A stretch of DNA of 64,000 nucleotides from Ophiodon elongatus (lineage: Eukaryota > Chordata > Actinopteri > Perciformes > Hexagrammidae), in contig JACSYO010000438.1 of NCBI GenBank assembly GCA_016806645.1, positions 771,501 to 835,500 of the forward strand, given 5' to 3'. Of this stretch, positions 26,101 to 34,961 are shown one piece after another. Each line of letters starts with the position of its first letter. Within the stretch, counting starts at the first letter, position 1. The notes beneath the pieces were generated by a model. The model saw nothing but the letters and a program-made list of their open reading frames with translations. It searched no databases and had not been told where the DNA came from. The translations under genes and the position numbers were made by a program.

Positions 26101-28547
26101 ATCCTCTTGTGGTTCAGTTTTTAATTTGACGTGAGCACTTGAGATCAGGTCGCCCTGAATGTCCTTGGCTTTAGGCTGATCCTGGATCCCCTTTATCTTC
26201 AACTTCTTCGCAGATTTTTTATGAGGCTCCTTTACGGTTTTCAGTTTCTTTTTGGCCACCAACTTTATAGTAATCCTTGGTGCTGCTGATGTGGCGCCGC
26301 TTTTAGTGGACTGTCGATCCATAGTGTTTTTTCCTTTCGAACCTTTCCTGCAGTCCTTTGCAGGCTCTGCTTCAGGAGATAAGCAGTGCGTTTTCTCCAA
26401 AGAATTTACATCCTTCACAGGATCAGGTGGGGTAATATCTGCCTCCACCGCTGGCGTTTTAAGCGGTAGCTTCTCACTTTGTCGTTTAGATTTTGTGTTG
26501 ACAGCATCACCTACACAACAACAAAAAGATTTTAAATATTACAAAGTCCATGGCTCCTCCAGTGAATGCAGAACTGACAATAGCAAGAATCTTCTTTAGA
26601 TATTATGTTGCATGCTTAATCTAAACTTGTGTGCTCTTCATAAATTACAACAAATATAATCTGTTGTTATTTGGTGCAGTAATCCGCTTTTATTTCCTTC
26701 ATATTTTACCTTTAGAAGGGTTTTGTCGCAACCATACAGGTCCTTTGGAGCCTTTTCTCTCAGCTTCAAACCCTCTGAAGTCGTCTCCCTTGAAAAGTAA
26801 AAAAAGATAATTAACACTTGAAGAAAAGTAACACCAATCTGCTGGAAGCTTCCAAACCATCAGCAAAAACAAAAATATTTTAGTTAACCGCATTCATTTT
26901 TAAATCTGGAGCATGGCATTAATTGTATCCACTGCATTGTAGATGGAGAATATATTAATGTCCAGCATAATAATGGTTGTATAAATACACCAAACGTATG
27001 TATGGTTATCTTAGCATCTGTCAAATATGTCAAATCATAAAAAAATAAATGGCTCAGACTTCACAGCAATAAGATCAATGACTGGAGCATTTTCACACAT
27101 TCATACCAAATATTAATTTATACATAGTAATACATTAAACATGAATAGGGCCTGCAGTTGTAACAACCAGTCATGTGTTTAACTGTTTGGGGGGACTCAT
27201 GCTGAATTTCTCACAATGCAGTTACATGCAATCCAGAATATTTGCAACTGCATGCAACATCAGACCTCCACAAGCTTGTTATGACCCCACACTTGTGCAT
27301 TTAGCAGAACACCTACACTACATACACAAAAAATCTGCAGGGAAAGGTAGGTCTATAATTACGATTCCCTCCAAGTAGCTACTGTAACGTTACTCCCCCG
27401 TGGTTGCAGCTGTAACCCAAAAGCCTACTAACAGCTCCACTCTTACAAATCAGGATTACACATCAGTGATCAAAGTTGCATGTTGTAAAGTGGTGAGGGT
27501 GCAAATGTCTACGGCACACTTATACACCACCATTTAAACCTGTCGCGTTTGGTAAAAGTAGCTAGCAGTTAGCCTTCCCCTCCTCTCGGGAGCATTTAAC
27601 GCCACTCACTTGTGTATACAGGCAAGCTAGCCTAAATTAAAACTTAAGTTTCCCGACTTTTCGCATAGCAGTGAACGCTAAATTAACCAAAGAAGTGGGA
27701 CTGTGTGTTTCCTTATTTAAACTAGCTAGTGAGGCAGACACCTCTGACCGTTAGCCGTTAGCCGTAGAGCCGTTGGTGCAGCAGCCCTCCCGTTCTTTGT
27801 GTTCGCTACTAGCAGCTAGCAGCTAGCGCGGTGGCCCGGTGATGACGAGCGGGCCACAAGACGGAATAACTGCGATTCATGTTTACAAACTGGCGAACTC
27901 ACCCGCTGGCTTCTAAAAAAAAAAATACTACACTCGTGTTTTCACGCGCTAATGTTTAACATAAATTAGAGCATTTAAAGGAACAGGCGCTCCGCTTCTT
28001 TGCTGAAGGGGTGTTTTGTGTAAATGTCACGGAAAGCCGCTTGGTGAGCTAACTCTCGTTAGCTAACTCTCGTTAGCTCTCGAAGCTAAAACTAACGTTA
28101 GCCTCGCGGAGGAGGGATGTTGACATTTCTCCACGGCGCGCTGCTAACCAGTCACATTGCGCGCACACACATTCAACAATCACACAAAATATGAGAAAAT
28201 GAAATAAAGATACTAACTCCTGGGTCGGTTTGGGACCTCACCTCTTCACTCCCACTCGAGCTGTATCCAGCCTGGCCGAGGGTATGGTGGCTCGCCTCTA
28301 TCCCCAGTAAGCGCAAGTGAGACTGGTCTTCGTTTAACGACAGCACCAGGTTCGCGGGCCTCGGCCCTCCGTTAGTCACATCATCGCCGTCTGAGCCAGA
28401 TCGTCCGAGTTGCCATCGTTTCTCTGAGCGCAAACGACTGCGTGACGACCAAGGCCGACCGGGGAAACGACCTCTGGCCGTAGCGGTTCCACCTTGGCCT
28501 CCTACGGCAGCCGCGGTTGCTGATCCGCATCCCGCTGCCGCCATCAT
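6720..28547 (-). CDS. kmt2b: KMT2B (MLL-family) histone H3K4 methyltransferase
   Basis: Thirty-six coding exons join in phase to 3,894 codons plus stop: 28242-28547, 26710-26788, 22776-26510, 22493-22674, 22175-22294, 21723-21909, 21316-21547, 21163-21230, 20805-21062, 20470-20576, 19131-19241, 18474-18587, 18089-18235, 17911-18003, 17700-17817, 17485-17598, 16898-17082, 16640-16741, 16300-16410, 16055-16131, 15622-15845, 15390-15493, 15125-15262, 14744-14902, 14515-14632, 14337-14415, 14073-14233, 13830-13982, 10707-13722, 10165-10265, 9860-9994, 9450-9702, 9110-9217, 8740-8823, 7105-7234, 6720-6995. Domains in order: menin-binding RGRFPGRP (25-32); FIMPVVSARSSRVIKTP (about 1080); CXXC finger with KFGG (1537-1613); PHD fingers (about 1825-2050); extended PHD (about 2240-2357); FYRN (2358-2440); taspase-1 site; FYRC (about 3580-3700); Win motif; SET with FINHSCEPNC and YDYKFPIED; post-SET CNCG. 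IVIRSV, DDFDVVD and a C-terminal RRFLN favour KMT2B over KMT2A, as does synteny. It acts in the nucleus with WDR5, RBBP5, ASH2L, DPY30 and menin. It is about 1,180 residues longer than human KMT2B. The start could instead be the ATG three bases downstream. Confidence 0.95.
12800..12820 (-). other. kmt2b: Taspase-1 cleavage site codons in KMT2B
   Basis: The minus strand reads QLDGVDD followed by GTESD, matching the known MLL-family taspase-1 consensus (Q, hydrophobic, D, then G-x-D-D). Cleavage after the first Asp would separate N- and C-terminal fragments that re-associate through FYRN and FYRC, which lie on either side of this site. Confidence 0.9.
13726..13754 (-). repeat. 29-base poly-T in the acceptor tract of kmt2b exon 29
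   Basis: On the coding strand an uninterrupted run of 29 T residues ends two bases before the CAG of the acceptor that starts the 3-kb exon 29. It serves as the polypyrimidine tract and should be length-variable. Confidence 0.9.
20131..20213. repeat. (GT)n microsatellite in kmt2b intron 10
   Basis: About 80 bp of GT repeats with a few interruptions lie inside the 1.2-kb intron between exons 11 and 10. Apparent open frames here on both strands are only dipeptide-repeat artefacts. Confidence 0.95.
24479..24604 (-). repeat. kmt2b: 21-bp coding minisatellite, six units, in kmt2b exon 3
   Basis: Six in-frame 21-bp units encode EDSSKVA (one unit has EDSLKVA). The units differ by only one or two bases, so the array expanded recently. 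It lies in the long, probably disordered linker between the N-terminal motifs and the CXXC domain. Confidence 0.95.
25283..25408 (-). repeat. kmt2b: Second 21-bp coding minisatellite, six units, in kmt2b exon 3
   Basis: Six near-identical 21-bp units encode VKVTEKA or VKVTEKT on the minus strand. The array is independent in sequence from the EDSSKVA array about 800 bp away but has the same unit length and copy number. Confidence 0.95.
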
Positions 28548-28747
28548 TGCTTCAACAACAACACACACCGACGGCTAGCAGCTCAGGGAGAGACAAGAGG
28601 GAAGGCGCGAGAGCGGAGGGGAGGGGGGGGAGCCGCAAAGCTGCAAGGGAAAGTGAGTTTAGGTGAGGCTCCTATGGGGGTGGGGGGGTCGACACTCTGG
28701 TGGTGAAATGTCCACACAGACATATATTATTTAAACACATTTAGAAA

Positions 28748-29576
28748 CTTAAATAAATTCACTACAGTTGTTTTGATTATTTGTGTCCTTTTTTACACAT
28801 TATATTAGTCTACAATAGATGGCAGGATGAATCTGATGATAGAAAAAGGAGGAAGAGCAGAAAACTATGACACTTAAATAAATTCACTACTGGAATGGTC
28901 TACTGGAGCAGCAGCATCTCGACAGCTGACAGGAAGAGACTTAACAAACTCATAAAAAAGGCCAGCAGTGTGCTGGGGTGTCCACTGGGTATGGTGGAGG
29001 TGGTGGGAGACAGGAGAGTGATGGCTAAGCTATCATCCCTGATGGACAACACCTCCCACCCCATGCAGGACACTCTGCCAGCTCTGTGCAGCTCCTTCAG
29101 CCACCGGCTGATTCATCCCCGGTGTGTGAAGGACAGGTACCGCAAGTCTTTCCTTCCTGCTGCTGTCAGACTGCACAACCAGCTGAGCTCCTGGTAGACC
29201 AGAAAACACTTAAGCTACTCAATGTTTACACTGACCTATGCAATACAAATACTCCAGCAATAACCTATTATATTCTGTGTGTACATATCACATTTCAGCT
29301 ACTGTAGATTCTTTACTGTTTTTACTAATACTGTCTTACTGTTTTATGCTTATTTATAATACTTGTTTTGATTTTACTATGTCTGCACTTCACCCTTTGC
29401 TGCTGTAATCCTGTAAATGTCCCCACTACAGGACTAATAAAGGATTATCTTATCTTATCTTATCTACAGTTGTTTTGATTATTAGTGGGGGTTTTTACAC
29501 ATTGTATTAGCTTACAATAGATGGGAGGATGAATCTGATTGTGGGGAGAAAAAAAAGAGGAAGAGGCAGAAATCAC
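28748..29576 (+). repeat. ~125-bp tandem duplication, second copy split by a LINE
   Basis: The segment starting at 28748 (CTTAAATAAATTCACTAC followed by AGTTGTTTTGATT) recurs in two parts. Its first 18 bases are at 28873-28890 and the remainder begins at 29466. The LINE fragment sits exactly at the break. The B parts have diverged by substitutions and small gaps. Confidence 0.75.
28891..29465 (+). mobile_element. LINE 3' fragment with TTATC tail
   Basis: An open frame ends with RLIHPRCVKDRYRKSFLPAA and LHNQLSSW, the usual C-terminus of a fish LINE ORF2. About 250 bp of 3' UTR follow, then AATAAAGGA and tandem TTATC units. This is a severely 5'-truncated, non-autonomous copy. Family (L2/Rex type) is inferred from the tail. 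Confidence 0.85.
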
Positions 29577-30201
29577 AGTTGATGGAGTATAATTTACTTT
29601 TGTAATGAACAACTTTAGTGAGGCAAAACCCATGAACGCGTTGTGACACTACGGTCCAGCAGGTGGCGGTATGCAGTGCAGGTTAGCAGGGGCGTGCCTT
29701 TAAAAAAATAACAAACAAAGAAGAGAGACGAAGAAGAAGAAGAATGCGATAAAGACGAAGAAGAGGGAGGAAGTGTTTGATTGTTTCTGTTTAGTTCATT
29801 TGCGACGCTTTTCTGACCCTTTGGCCTTACAGATACCAGGTAGGTTGAATCCTACGTGAATGTATAGTACAGTCCCGAATACATATTGTAAAATGACGTC
29901 GCCCAACATCTGAAGAACGTAGTGAGTTTCTGCTACGTGTGTACAAGCTAAGCTAATGAAATGCTAACGTTAGCCTGAGGTCAATTTCAAGTCAGCTGAC
30001 AAATGCAAACTGGGAGCATTAGTAGGCTGCTTCTTGTCCTGACTTGTATTCCATTTTCTTCAGAGTACTTTGTTTTAGTCAGGCCCAGACTACGCTACAT
30101 AACCAGCATCACCTTTGTCACATACATTTGTGTTTGTGTTGGTGGTTTTGAGCTCATCCTGCAGTCTTAACTTGTTTTTTTCTTTCTGATGCAGGAGCAC
30201 A

Positions 30202-31434
30202 ATGAATCTGGAACGAGTGCCCAATGAGGAGAAACTAAGCCTATGCCGAAAATATTATTTAGGTGAGAGTACTTACAAAATAATCGTGAATCAAGTTTGG
30301 AATCAAACATCTTTACATTATATCTTACTTCCTCCTTTTGGTTTGTAAGTTCTGGGGAGATGCAAATAGTGTTAACACCTGCCTTCATAAGTTATATATT
30401 TGTATTCAAATTATGTCATGTAGTCTCATTTAGGTAAGAGGGAGGATAGATTACCGGGATATTTCCAGTGACGGGGAATCGTTTGTATTGTAAAGCATCA
30501 GCAATCTTGAATAGAGTTGCCTTACTATGAATTCAGTATTATTGTCGTTGATGATGTTTTTCACATTGATTTTTTTTCTTTTTTTCTCAGGTGGCTTTGC
30601 ATTTCTGCCGTTCCTGTGGCTGGTCAATGTAGTATGGTTTTTTAAGGAGGCCTTTGTGAAGCCAGTTTACACTGAACAGCTGCAGATCAAAACATGTAAG
30701 TGTCATAACTGCGACTTTAATACCGATAATATATTAATTTTTTTGTTCGATCATGGTCAAACTACTGTGATGATGTTAGTTATCTTTTCAGGTCCCTTAA
30801 ATCTTGGTAGAGTTGAGAGGACCTTTCTAGGTGACGAGAGCTTCCTCAGCAGTGTTGGACATGATTATATTTATGCCTTTTTATATAAAACTTGTATTAA
30901 TATAATTGTTGTATCTGCATACATGAGATCTAAATACATAGGAACATGGATTTAGATTTTAAACTGTAGGATTTCATTTTATGAAAACGCCCCAAAAATA
31001 TTTGACTCCGTATGTGACTTGAGAATTATCACAATATTAATTTGATTCATTCTTACGCCTAAACCTATAAAGTAGGGCAAAATATGCATCACAAATTTCC
31101 AGCTAAATGACATTAACAGACATTTACTCTTGAGCCTTGTTCAAACAAACAATTAAGACAGGGAATGTCTCTGTGATTAGTATTTACTGTTTCATATAAA
31201 TGTGAGCCACTACTGATACTTTTGATTTAGAACACGTGTTGTACTTTTTAAAACATTATGCCAAGTAATTGTCTCTTTTGTGTTTTTCGTCTAGATGTGA
31301 AGCGGTCAGCACTGGGTTTGTTGTTCTGGGTAACAGTACTGACCACATGGATCACCATTTTCCAGCGCTTCAGAGCAGAGTGGGGGGAGGTGGGAGATTA
31401 CCTCTCCTTCACCATTCCCCTAGGAATTCCCTGA
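30202..31434 (+). CDS. psenen: PEN-2, gamma-secretase subunit
   Basis: Exons 30202-30262, 30591-30695 and 31295-31434 encode 101 residues, exactly the usual PEN-2 length. The protein begins MNLERVPNEEKLSLCRKYY and has hydrophobic segments around FLPFLWLVNVVWFF and LGLLFWVTVLTTWITIF. It ends with DYLSFTIPLGIP, the conserved C-terminal motif needed for complex stability. PEN-2 activates presenilin endoproteolysis within gamma-secretase, which cleaves Notch and APP in endosomal and plasma membranes. The start is fixed by the N-terminal match. A 5' UTR intron is likely (donor after 29839, acceptor at 30194). The gene lies between KMT2B and HSPB6, as in mammals. Confidence 0.97.
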
Positions 31435-31888
31435 AAACATTTTTTTTATGTCAGGTCTTTTAAAAATAACTAATGATCCACTAAAAAAAGGACCAAAGAG
31501 TTTTTCTCTTAACTACAGTGAAAGATTTTGATGGATTGTCTGGTCTCTGTACATTTAATGGCTGATTCACATTGACATAATCCACTATGTCTTTAAAATA
31601 TAAATGCTCAAGGATTTAAAAAAAACATGTTTCTTTTTTGTGCTTGCTAAGGCATTTCAGAAAGTTCTTTGAGTTTTTTTTTTTTTTTTATTTAGTCGGC
31701 TAATTCATTTAGTTTAGTAGACAATGTTTACAGTCATGGAAATATCTAATAATGAAGCTGGATGGACATTCAGGTTTGTTCAGGACATTACACATAAGAT
31801 CCAACAACTCTTCTGCGTGACTTTTTGTGGAGTTTAATGTTTGTGTGATTGTGCACCTCAAACTATTTGTACTTGTGTATGAATGACG

Positions 31889-31894
31889 AATAAA
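31889..31894 (+). terminator. psenen: Candidate psenen polyadenylation signal
   Basis: AATAAA lies 455 bp after the psenen stop codon. It is the clearest plus-strand signal before the next gene. Confidence 0.6.
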
Positions 31895-31899
31895 AAAAA

Positions 31900-33180
31900 C
31901 AAACATTCACAGTGCCTCCAAGTTGCTTTGTTTTAATGTATTGTATTTCCCAAAGCAAGTTCATAGTCATGTTGGATTATTAGTGTCCCTCTAGGATCAA
32001 TGAATCTGTATTGACTTTTGGTTTTGTGACTCACTGGTGAGCTATTTTCCCCATATACGTATTCTCCTGATATGTTGCGTCGTTATAGAGGCTCCTAAAG
32101 TCTGGACAATCACTGGCGCCTGTTGTGAAACCCAATAACTTAATCCCTCCAAATGTCGCCACTTCCCTATCATCCTATATGAGTCATAACATAATCAGTG
32201 CCATTTTTAGTCACTCCAGTCCAGTCAAAGCTTTAGTGACAGGTTTTACATTACTAACAGGGAGAACATGTGCGCGCCATATAAACTGCTGACTTCACGA
32301 GAGTGTTCCAATAACAACACAGAAGTATCGGCATGTACGGTTCTTTTATGATGCAGGGAGTCCCTTTAATAAAACTGATTTATAGGGAGTAAACTTAAAA
32401 TCCTTTTATGGACTTTTTACATTGTTTTATGTGTGTGTACTGAGTGAAGACATGGGAAGTAACTTATAAGTACATTTTATTGTACTTTGAGTACACGTTT
32501 GAGGCACTTTCATCACTTAAATTGTACTACATTTTCATAGGATTGTACTTTTGACTTTAACTACTGCATTTGAGTGATACTTATAAAACAATATTTAATA
32601 ATCCAACACTCACGGGTCAAAAATTTCTGCATTATAACTTTTTGCTTTTTTATAAGATTCTTAATGATTGAATGCAGGATATTTACTCGAGATGGGAGTA
32701 TTTTTACATTGAGGCATTGCTACTCCTACTTAAGTACATGATCTGAATAGTTGAACCGCCACTGTTACGGTGAGTGATGGATGGGGGAAGCGCACGTGCT
32801 CCGGCATGTGTTAGGCACGTCGCTGCTGTCACTGTCCGTCTGGCATCAGCTCACGAGTGTCACAACATCTCTTTTGAACTTATTTTTGGATAGACCTTCC
32901 TTGACAACCGACCTTAAGCATATATTTCGCAACAGGTCCCATAAGAACATGTGTACAGTCTGTTCGTGTCGGTGCCATCAGCCCCAGGAATGAACTGTGG
33001 ACCACAACATCGGTAATTGCTAATAAACACGTTAATTGCCAATAAGCTAGCAACAGCTGTGCCACTCCCAAAACAATACACTCTTTTCCTATATGGCCCT
33101 GCCTGGCCACCCAAGGGTACGCATCCAGAACATAACAGAGGCAAGGTGCCCTGTTATGAATTCCAAGCTCATTATGCAAC
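31900..33180. other. Intergenic interval psenen-hspb6
   Basis: No coding gene is seen. About 32452-32764 resembles a dispersed teleost repeat (see separate entry). The right end is the hspb6 promoter region. Confidence 0.6.
32452..32764. repeat. Degenerate dispersed repeat rich in AAGTAC motifs
   Basis: The stretch repeats motifs such as TAAGTACATTT, GTACTTTGAGTAC and TTAAGTACATGATCTGAATA, and ends in CCGCCACTG. This resembles a very common percomorph interspersed element. The assignment is from memory of its style, not from an alignment. Confidence 0.5.
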
Positions 33181-33185
33181 TGCAG

Positions 33186-33193
33186 TATAAAAA
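33186..33193 (+). promoter_or_regulatory. TATA box of the hspb6-like gene
   Basis: TATAAAAA lies about 310 bp upstream of the ATG. It precedes a probable 5' UTR exon that ends at a strong donor (AGAG, then GTAAGT) after 33374, and the acceptor lies at 33494. Confidence 0.6.
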
Positions 33194-33496
33194 CACACCG
33201 TCACAGTCGGCCGCGTCATGCAACCGGAGCGCGCGGAGCTCGGAGTCAGACAGACGGGCGCTCCATCGGACCTCACTGTCCCCCTTCTAGGTCTCGGGAC
33301 GAGCGGAGAACACACGCAGTGCAAACGGGGGCATTCCTTTTGCTCACTTATTTGGTCAGGAAATTTAAGAAGAGGTAAGTTGTGGCCACTGTTTGTATGT
33401 CCTGTAGTCTTGCAAGCTGTATCATCAACTGCTGTCAAGTCAACTCTCCTTTTTTTACATTTTCTTTTTACAATTTTTTTCCTCTATTATTTAGAA

Positions 33497-34496
33497 ATGG
33501 ACTTCATCCTGCCATCCACTCTTCCAGCTGGTGGTATTCCATGGCAGAAGGTTTTACCACCTCTCCTTCCTCGGCTGAATGGGACTTACGGACAATATAA
33601 TTGGTCCCCGAACTTACTGATCCCAGAGACGGATAATACCAGCTCTGCAGAGGTAAGTTTGCCTACAATAGCATAAGTATAAGGTGATTGCATTTATTTT
33701 GGCTCAATAGAACTGCATAAAAACATTAAATATTCAGTGATACTAAATAACCTTTTACCAGGTCAACTTTAATAGGGAATCCCTCATTTTTTTTAACTTT
33801 GGGAAATAAATTAATATTTACACACACACATACAGAGAGAGAGACAAAAACAAAGACTCAAGGTGCACCTCGTAGCTCTTTCCAGAGCTTTCAAGTTCAT
33901 CTTACAGTGATCATCATCAGATGAAAACCCTGAGATGCAGTTGAAAGCACAATAAAAAAAATAGTACCGTTAAAACTACTGTTTCCAAGGTCAATTATGA
34001 ACTTTCACAGATATCTATTAAGATTATGATGGCAAATAAGAAATTGTTGGCTATTTGCTGTGCTTTGAATTATTTTATTACTATATAATATACAGTATGT
34101 ACTTTTTTGTTGGTAGGTGAACTGTGATGACAGTGGTTTTACAATTCAAGTTGATGTAAAGCACTTCAATCCAGAAGACCTAATGGTCAAAGTGATAGGA
34201 GACTTTGTGGAAGTGCAAGGAAAGCATGAAGAAAAAAAGGTTAGTATCCTGGGAGGAACATTACTGTATTTTTTTTGTTTATTTACAATAGTTATGATTT
34301 GTCTTATCCTCTAAACTTGTATTTCCTATTTTATCAAAAGGATGGTGCAGGGGTTACAACACGGCAGTTTAACCGCCGCTACCGAATCCCAAAGGGAGTG
34401 GACACCATGGCTTTGGAATCAGCGGTCTCTCCAGATGGCATCCTTATCATATCTGCACCGATGCTACAAACAGACGACTCCAGAATCCTGACCTAA
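33497..34496 (+). CDS. hspb6: Small heat-shock protein, HSPB6-like
   Basis: Exons 33497-33652, 34117-34239 and 34341-34496 encode 144 residues. The alpha-crystallin domain occupies about residues 53-135 (VDVKHFNPEDLMVKV, QFNRRYRIPKGVD, LESAVSPDGILIISAP), with the invariant core arginine in FNRRYR. Small heat-shock proteins hold unfolding clients as ATP-independent oligomers, and HSPB6 acts mainly in muscle. The three-exon structure and position beside PSENEN and PROSER3 support HSPB6. The N-terminal 52 residues are unlike mammalian HSPB6. I see neither the RRAS phosphorylation site nor a C-terminal I-x-I anchor, and the protein is shorter than the human one (160). Another HSPB paralogue remains possible. 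Confidence 0.8.
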
Positions 34497-34905
34497 TCCC
34501 ATTAAAACCAACCACTCAAATCTCTGCCATCTTCACCACATATGAAAACAAGTGTGACAGAAGCCTTTAAGAAAACACAGACACATACAGAAATAACTCC
34601 AGGCCCCTTCAGTCACAGCAACAGGCAGCATGTGCCAAAACACCCATTTGTTCTGTTCCAGGCACTGTTTTAATATTCCCTGCGCTCTGAGGTTTGTATA
34701 TACTGCTCTTCTATTACTCATCAATCTTACTTGATGTTTCAAGGAACCAGTCTCTGTAAATATTCTGCGTTCGAAAGTTCAAGCTGCTGTTTTTTTGTGT
34801 GCAACTTTTGTAAAATGCCCTGTAATGTAATTGTGATTAATGATGCACGCAAACATATCGCCAAACTCTTTAATGTGGAAATAACTTCTTCAAAAATGAA
34901 AAAAA

Positions 34906-34918
34906 AATAAACTTTATT
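34906..34918. terminator. Back-to-back polyA signals of hspb6 (+) and proser3 (-)
   Basis: AATAAACTTTATT carries AATAAA on the plus strand (34906-34911) and on the minus strand (34918-34913), one base apart. It lies 410 bp after the hspb6 stop and 44 bp after the proser3 stop, so the two convergent transcripts should overlap at their 3' ends. Confidence 0.7.
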
Positions 34919-34961
34919 TCTTTATAAAATAAAAAAAGTGACTACATCAAGTGTTTTTTTG

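Larger units (their letters stand above)
28548..30201. other. Head-to-head kmt2b/psenen upstream interval
   Basis: The start codons of kmt2b (-) and psenen (+) face away from each other across about 1.65 kb. The interval holds a LINE 3' fragment and a split tandem duplication. A probable psenen 5' UTR exon ends at a GT donor after 29839, and its acceptor lies at 30194. Confidence 0.6.

Noticed and set aside
6720..28547. KMT2A as the identity of the MLL-family gene, given its length
   Set aside because: SET-domain residues (IVIRSV, DDFDVVD, RRFLN) and the PSENEN/LIN37/HSPB6 neighbourhood fit KMT2B.
28895..29197. 100-residue open frame upstream of psenen
   Set aside because: It matches the C-terminal end of fish LINE ORF2 and is followed by a LINE tail, so it is not a host gene.
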